Source: DASXIW01 sp036497785 (GTDB lineage: Bacteria; Pseudomonadota; Alphaproteobacteria; Acetobacterales; Acetobacteraceae). Taken from it: DNA of 12,672 bases. The notes below the pieces were generated by a model that did not search any database, was not told where the DNA came from, and saw only the letters and a program-made list of their open reading frames with translations. The stretch spans positions 1 to 12,672 of the forward strand of contig DASXIW010000164.1 in NCBI GenBank assembly GCA_036497785.1, read 5' to 3'. The position numbers and the translations under genes are program-made. Shown here one piece after another: positions 9,420 to 12,672 of the stretch; the first letter of the stretch is position 1, and every line of letters starts with the position of its first letter.

Positions 9420-9499
9420 GGCTGCTCCTCATACGCGATGCGGTTGCCCGGATCGGGGTTTAGCGCGATGGTTCTGTGACCTTACAGGGAGACACGGTC
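9420..9499. promoter_or_regulatory. Divergent control region of the racemase-family and RraA-like genes
   Basis: The 80-base gap holds both ribosome sites and must hold or overlap both promoters. CGCGATG occurs twice in the same direction, at 9434-9440 and 9464-9470, exactly 30 bases apart and each followed by GGTT or GTT. This could be a regulator site; no regulator gene is nearby. No convincing -35/-10 pair was seen. Confidence 0.3.
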
Positions 9500-10195
9500 A
9501 TGGCCGAACGGCTGTTCACGCGCGCCGATCTTGAAGTGTTGAAGCAGTGGGACACGCCCACGATTTGTAACGCCTTGGAGATCGTCGTGCCCGCGCGCCG
9601 CGCGATCGGTTTTACCGTCGAGCCCATGATCGCGGTAGATCGCAAATTTCCGCCCATCGTCGGCCTGGCCCGGACCGGCCTGATCCGCGCGAAGGAACCG
9701 CCAGCCGGACCGATTCCGTCGCGCGAGGATTGGTATGACTACGTGGCGGCGGACGACCTGCCGACCATCGCCGTGCTGCAGGATGTGGACGGCCGGCCCG
9801 GCTATGGCGCCTTCTGGGGCGAGGTGCAGACCACCGTGCATGCCGGCCTGGGCGTGCTGGGCTGCGTCACCAATGGCTCGTATCGCGATCTCGACATGCT
9901 GGCGCCGGGCTTCCAGATCATCGGCGGCAGCATCGTGCCCAGCCACGCGCATGTGCACATGATTTCCATGGGCGGGCAGGTGAACGTGTTCGGCATGCTG
10001 GCGGCGCATGACGACGTGATCCATGCCGATTTCCATGGCGCCGTGGTGATCCCGGCCGCCGCTGTGAAGGCGCTGCCGGCGGCGATCGACCTGTGCACAA
10101 GGCGCGAGAAGGTGATTCTCGACATGGCCCGCGCTCCCGGCTTCACTAGCGCCAAGATGCGGGCGGCGCTGAAGCAAGCTGGCGAAATCCACTGA
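9500..10195 (+). CDS. RraA-like / HMG-CHA aldolase family protein
   Basis: This fold covers RNase E inhibitor RraA and metal-dependent class II aldolases/oxaloacetate decarboxylases (4-hydroxy-4-methyl-2-oxoglutarate type). In the 231-residue protein R129-D130 (GSYRDLD) form the substrate/metal pair, and the acidic E108 sits at the place of the first Asp in the D-X20-R-D signature. HADFHGAVVIP at 175-185 is the family's conserved C-terminal strand. The helix before the catalytic Arg reads VTNG where many members have V-D-G. The ATG at 9500 is chosen since GGGAG is 8 bases upstream; the frame also opens at a GTG at 9476 without such support. Retention of the Arg-Asp pair suggests an enzyme rather than an RNase E regulator. 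The stop overlaps the likely start of the MATE gene. The substrate is unknown. Confidence 0.88.
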   Translation: MAERLFTRADLEVLKQWDTPTICNALEIVVPARRAIGFTVEPMIAVDRKFPPIVGLARTGLIRAKEPPAGPIPSREDWYDYVAADDLPTIAVLQDVDGRPGYGAFWGEVQTTVHAGLGVLGCVTNGSYRDLDMLAPGFQIIGGSIVPSHAHVHMISMGGQVNVFGMLAAHDDVIHADFHGAVVIPAAAVKALPAAIDLCTRREKVILDMARAPGFTSAKMRAALKQAGEIH

Positions 10196-11556
10196 CATCG
10201 CTGGCCCTCCACGCACGCGGCGCGGGGGGCTTCGCGCGCGAAATCCGCGCGACGCTGCGCCTGGCGTTGCCGCTGATTGCCGCCCAACTGGCGGCGATCG
10301 GCGGCAACGTGGTCGATGTGGTGCTGGCCGGGCATCTCGGCGCGCATGTGCTGGGCGCCGTGGCGGTCGGCACCAGCCTCTGGGGCGTCGCGATCATGGG
10401 CATGGTCGGCATCATGATGGCGCTGTCGCCGAGCGTCGCCCAGCTCGATGGCGCGGGGCGCAGGGGTGAAGTGGGGCCGCTGTTCCGCCAGGCGCTGTGG
10501 CTGGCGCTTGGGCTGGGCATTTTTGCGCAAACTCTGGTGTTTTTCGCCGGGCCGGCTGTGGTGGCGGGGATGGGACTGCCGGCCGGGCTGGCGCAGAGCG
10601 CATCGGGCTTCCTGCGCGCGGCGAGTTTCGCCGCCCCGGCGCTGAGCCTTTATCTGGCCTGCCGCGGTCTGTCGGAAGGCCTGTCCATGCCGCGTCCTTC
10701 GCTGGTGATCGGCGGGATCGGGCTGCTGGCCATGGTGCCGATCGGCTACGGGCTGATGTACCGGCTGGGTCTGGGCGCGCTGGGCAGCGGCATGACCAGC
10801 GCCATATCGTGCTGGCTGCAGCTGGGGCTGTTCCTGGCGTTCATGCGCGTCAGCCCGCACTATCGCCGCCTGGGCTGGGGGCATGGCCGACGTGGGCCCG
10901 ACCTTGCCGCGATCGGCGCCCTGCTTCGCCTGGGCGTGCCGATGGCGTGCAGCGTGCTGATGGAGGTGGGCATGTTCACCGCCTCCACGCTGGGTGTCAG
11001 CCGCTTCGGGGACGCCGCCGTGTCCAGCCATCAGGTCGCGCTGAATATCGCCAGCGTGAGCTTCATGGTGCCGTTGGGTCTGGCCCTGGCCGTGACCGTG
11101 CGGGTCGGCAACGCCGCCGGCCGCCGTGACCATGCGGGGGTCCGCCGCGCTGGGATGGCCGGGCTGAGCCTGACATTGGCCACGCAAAGCCTGTCCTGCG
11201 CCGCCATGCTGGCGGTTCCGGTTCATATCGTTAGGTTGTACACCGCCGATCCGCTCGTTCTGTCTGGTGCGGTGGCGCTGCTGTATCTCGCCGCCTTGTT
11301 CCAGATGTCGGACGGCGTCCAGGTGGTGTGCAATGGGGCGTTGCGCGGGCTGAAGGACGCAAGGGTGCCGATGCTGATCACCGGCCTCGCCTATTGGGGG
11401 GTCGGGTTGCCGGTGGGCTGGTTTCTGGCGTTCGGCATGCGCATGCAGACCATTGGCATGTGGGCAGGCCTGGTTGCGGGGCTGAGCGTTGCCGCCATTC
11501 TTCTGCTGACCCGCTTCCTGGTCCTGTCACGCCGGCCCATATTGGGAATCGGGTGA
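10192..11556 (+). CDS. MATE family multidrug/metabolite efflux transporter (NorM-like)
   Basis: MATE proteins export drugs or metabolites in exchange for Na+ or H+ across the inner membrane using twelve membrane helices in two homologous halves. Helix 1 is GFAREIRATLRLALPLIAAQLAAI with the family phrase VDVVLAGHLG after it. The second half starts near LLRLGVPMACSVLMEVGMFTAS and contains SSHQVALNIASVSFMVPLGLALAVTVRVGNAAGR, typical of NorM. From a CTG at 10192, length is 454 residues, normal for the family. That CTG overlaps the stop of the RraA-like gene (CTGA), which would give translational coupling. There is no ATG or GTG in frame between the upstream stop at 10147 and helix 1; the first TTG (10267) lies inside helix 1 and would cut it. 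The transporter is certain, the start codon is not. Substrate unknown; export linked to the neighbouring enzyme is a guess. Confidence 0.9.
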   Translation: MTSLALHARGAGGFAREIRATLRLALPLIAAQLAAIGGNVVDVVLAGHLGAHVLGAVAVGTSLWGVAIMGMVGIMMALSPSVAQLDGAGRRGEVGPLFRQALWLALGLGIFAQTLVFFAGPAVVAGMGLPAGLAQSASGFLRAASFAAPALSLYLACRGLSEGLSMPRPSLVIGGIGLLAMVPIGYGLMYRLGLGALGSGMTSAISCWLQLGLFLAFMRVSPHYRRLGWGHGRRGPDLAAIGALLRLGVPMACSVLMEVGMFTASTLGVSRFGDAAVSSHQVALNIASVSFMVPLGLALAVTVRVGNAAGRRDHAGVRRAGMAGLSLTLATQSLSCAAMLAVPVHIVRLYTADPLVLSGAVALLYLAALFQMSDGVQVVCNGALRGLKDARVPMLITGLAYWGVGLPVGWFLAFGMRMQTIGMWAGLVAGLSVAAILLLTRFLVLSRRPILGIG

Positions 11557-11618
11557 ATACCCGGGTGGCCTTCGCGGCGCCCTTGTGCCACGAGGACAGC
11601 ATTGAGAATGAGGATGCC

Positions 11619-12317
11619 ATGATCGACCCGATCCGTATGACGCATGCTTCGCGCATGGACGACGACGAGCCCGATGTTCCCGACCCCGAAACCCCCGATG
11701 TGCCCGAGCCCGGCGGACCGGAGAAGCGCGAGCCCGATGACAACAAGACCCTGTCTTCCCCCGTCAACGAGTTGGAGCACCGGCTGTTCAATCAGCGCAA
11801 GGTGCTGATATTCGGGGCGATCAACGACAAGCTGGCGCGCGACGTGACCGGCCGGCTGCTGGCGCTGGCCGGCGATTCCAGCAAGCCGATCGATGTGTAT
11901 GTGAATTCCCCGGGTGGCCATGTGGAGAGCGGCGACACCATCCACGACATGATCCGCTTCGTGGACGCGCTGGCCCCGGTGCGCATTATCGGCACGGGCT
12001 GGGTGGCGAGCGCCGGCGCGCTGATCTATCTGGCCGGCGCCAAGGAGCGGCGCTTCTGCCTGCCCAACACCCGCTTCCTGCTGCACCAGCCCATGGGCGG
12101 TGTGCGTGGGCCGGCCACGGATATCGATATCGAGGCGCGCGAGATCGTGAAAATGCGCGAGCGGATCAACCGCATCATCGCCCGCGAGACCGGCCAGCCC
12201 TACGAGAAGGTGGAGCGCGACACCGACCGCAATTACTGGATGGGGCCGGAGGAGGCCATCGCCTATGGCATGGCCGCGAAGGTGATCGCCAGCGCCAAGG
12301 AACTCGACGCAGGCTGA
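11619..12317 (+). CDS. ClpP-like protease subunit with Asn in the catalytic triad
   Basis: ClpP is the barrel peptidase that degrades proteins fed by ClpX or ClpA. In this 232-residue protein the fold is complete: NELEHRLFNQRKVLIFGAI at 50-68, VNSPGG at 95-100, the nucleophile S131 in GWVASAGA, H156 in FLLHQPMGG and the head-domain helix ATDIDIEAREI. Counting from the His as in E. coli ClpP (H122 to D171), the third residue is N205 in DTDRN, where the usual sequence is DTERD; the triad is thus Ser-His-Asn. Residues 14-41 form an acidic, Pro-rich tail with an imperfect repeat (EPDVPDPE, TPDVPEPG). The ATG at 11619 has AGGA close by; an in-frame GTG at 11553 overlapping the MATE stop (GTGA) would add 22 residues. 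No clpX or second clpP is nearby, so it is likely a paralogue of the housekeeping ClpP. Confidence 0.9.
   Translation: MIDPIRMTHASRMDDDEPDVPDPETPDVPEPGGPEKREPDDNKTLSSPVNELEHRLFNQRKVLIFGAINDKLARDVTGRLLALAGDSSKPIDVYVNSPGGHVESGDTIHDMIRFVDALAPVRIIGTGWVASAGALIYLAGAKERRFCLPNTRFLLHQPMGGVRGPATDIDIEAREIVKMRERINRIIARETGQPYEKVERDTDRNYWMGPEEAIAYGMAAKVIASAKELDAG
11670..11714 (+). repeat. 24-base imperfect tandem repeat inside the ClpP-like gene
   Basis: CCCGATGTTCCCGACCCCGA starting at 11670 recurs with few changes from 11694 (CCCGATGTGCCCGAGCCCGG), a period of 24 bases or 8 codons. It encodes the acidic proline-rich repeat of the N-terminal tail and keeps the reading frame. Confidence 0.75.
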
Positions 12318-12328
12318 AACGGAACTAC

Positions 12329-12359
12329 CCGACATTGCCGGTTCACCCGGCAATGTCGG
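12329..12359. terminator. Perfect 13-base-pair hairpin between convergent genes
   Basis: CCGACATTGCCGG (12329-12341) is a perfect inverted match of CCGGCAATGTCGG (12347-12359) with a 5-base TTCAC loop. It lies between the end of the ClpP-like gene and the convergent ankyrin gene. Neither side has a T-run, so it may terminate both genes weakly or only protect mRNA ends. Confidence 0.6.
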
Positions 12360-12375
12360 ACGCCTGATCAGCCGG

Positions 12376-12672
12376 TCAGGGGGCTTTGGCCGGCTGCTGG
12401 AGCAGGGCTACCATCTGCGGGTTCGCCTGTTGCCGCGCCAGGATCTCGGCCGTATGGCCCTGTTGATCCTGTATGCTACGATCCGCCCCATTGGCGAGCA
12501 ACAGCTTTACAACATCGGTGCGCCCGAACAGCGCTGCCATCATCAGCGCTGTCTGCCCCGCATCGTTGCGGGTATTCACATCGCAATGGGCCGCGATCAG
12601 GCGCTGTAATATTCCGGTCTCTCCCTTGAACGCGACGCCCATCAGGCTGCTATTGCCATGCGCGTCCGTGGC
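12376..12672 (-). CDS. Ankyrin-repeat protein, N-terminus cut by window edge
   Basis: Ankyrin repeats are protein-protein binding modules. About three repeats are visible: DAHGNSSLMGVAFKGETGILQ and onward, then NDAGQTALMMAALFGRTDVVKLLLANGAD, then a weaker last one, QDQQGHTAEILARQQANPQMVALLQQ, ending in PAKAP. The reading frame stays open to the window's right end (ATDAHGNSSL before the first in-window ATG at 12642), so that ATG is internal and the true start lies outside. The stop is at 12376. No signal peptide can be judged. The partner is unknown; in Acetobacteraceae-like genomes such proteins are often secreted or periplasmic, which cannot be checked here. Confidence 0.85.
   Translation of the reverse strand, partial: ATDAHGNSSLMGVAFKGETGILQRLIAAHCDVNTRNDAGQTALMMAALFGRTDVVKLLLANGADRSIQDQQGHTAEILARQQANPQMVALLQQPAKAP

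Noticed and set aside
9802..11226. 474-codon minus-strand frame opposite the RraA-like and MATE genes
   Set aside because: Very His/Gln/Arg-rich, no domain, antisense to a well-formed membrane transporter.
11328..11618. N-terminal extension of the ClpP-like frame back to 11328
   Set aside because: Most of it overlaps the conserved end of the MATE gene in another frame; ClpP homology begins well after the ATG at 11619. Only the GTG at 11553 remains a real alternative.
11391..12353. 320-codon minus-strand frame opposite the ClpP-like gene
   Set aside because: Antisense shadow of a gene with clear ClpP motifs; it also crosses the terminator-like hairpin.
12329..12359. Perfect palindrome considered as an attachment or insertion site
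   Set aside because: It lies between convergent stops with no mobile gene or target duplication nearby; a terminator or mRNA-end role is simpler.

Overview
The window is GC-rich, tightly packed DNA that reads as an alphaproteobacterial chromosome, most likely Rhodospirillales/Acetobacteraceae. This rests on the rluD-rpoH gene pair with a small divergent DUF6476-like membrane gene, the form II coxS-coxL-coxM order, and the codon bias that leaves long open antisense shadows. The lineage is inferred from gene order and protein style, not from a search. No phage, insertion sequence, CRISPR array, tRNA or rRNA was seen.

Layout. (1) 20-1025, minus: an EAL-domain (cyclic di-GMP phosphodiesterase-type) gene with a hairpin after it. 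(2) 1026-1618, plus: an AT-rich spacer and a short gene that looks like the N-terminal piece of a larger protein; a two-way terminator separates it from rpoH. (3) 1704-3893, minus: rluD then rpoH, with a strong promoter in the 285-base gap giving rpoH a leader of about 225 bases. (4) 3935-4213, plus: a small membrane protein divergent from rluD. (5) 4324-8103, plus: an operon of three subunits of a molybdenum hydroxylase of the CO-dehydrogenase-like form II (AYRGAGR active-site loop), closed by a strong terminator at 8129-8162. (6) 8161-9419, minus: an Asp/Glu racemase-superfamily gene followed by a NIPSNAP gene. (7) 9500-12317, plus: an RraA/HMG-aldolase-like gene, a MATE transporter and a ClpP-like subunit in a near-overlapping series. 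(8) 12376 to the right edge, minus: the C-terminal part of an ankyrin-repeat protein.

How they may work together. rpoH and the ClpP-like protein belong to protein quality control, but they sit far apart here and are not one operon. The hydroxylase, the racemase-family enzyme, the NIPSNAP protein and the RraA-like aldolase/decarboxylase together suggest breakdown of a small organic or N-heteroaromatic acid; this is inference from neighbourhood only.

The points most worth a second look are: an Asn in place of the catalytic Asp in the ClpP-like protein, together with an acidic repeat tail; the absence of an ordinary start codon for the MATE gene; a possible frame break at the start of the EAL gene; the short kinase-like N-terminal remnant at 1223-1618; and the rpoH promoter, whose sequence fits both sigma-70 and sigma-32 spacing. 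I did not find a clearly new multi-gene system.
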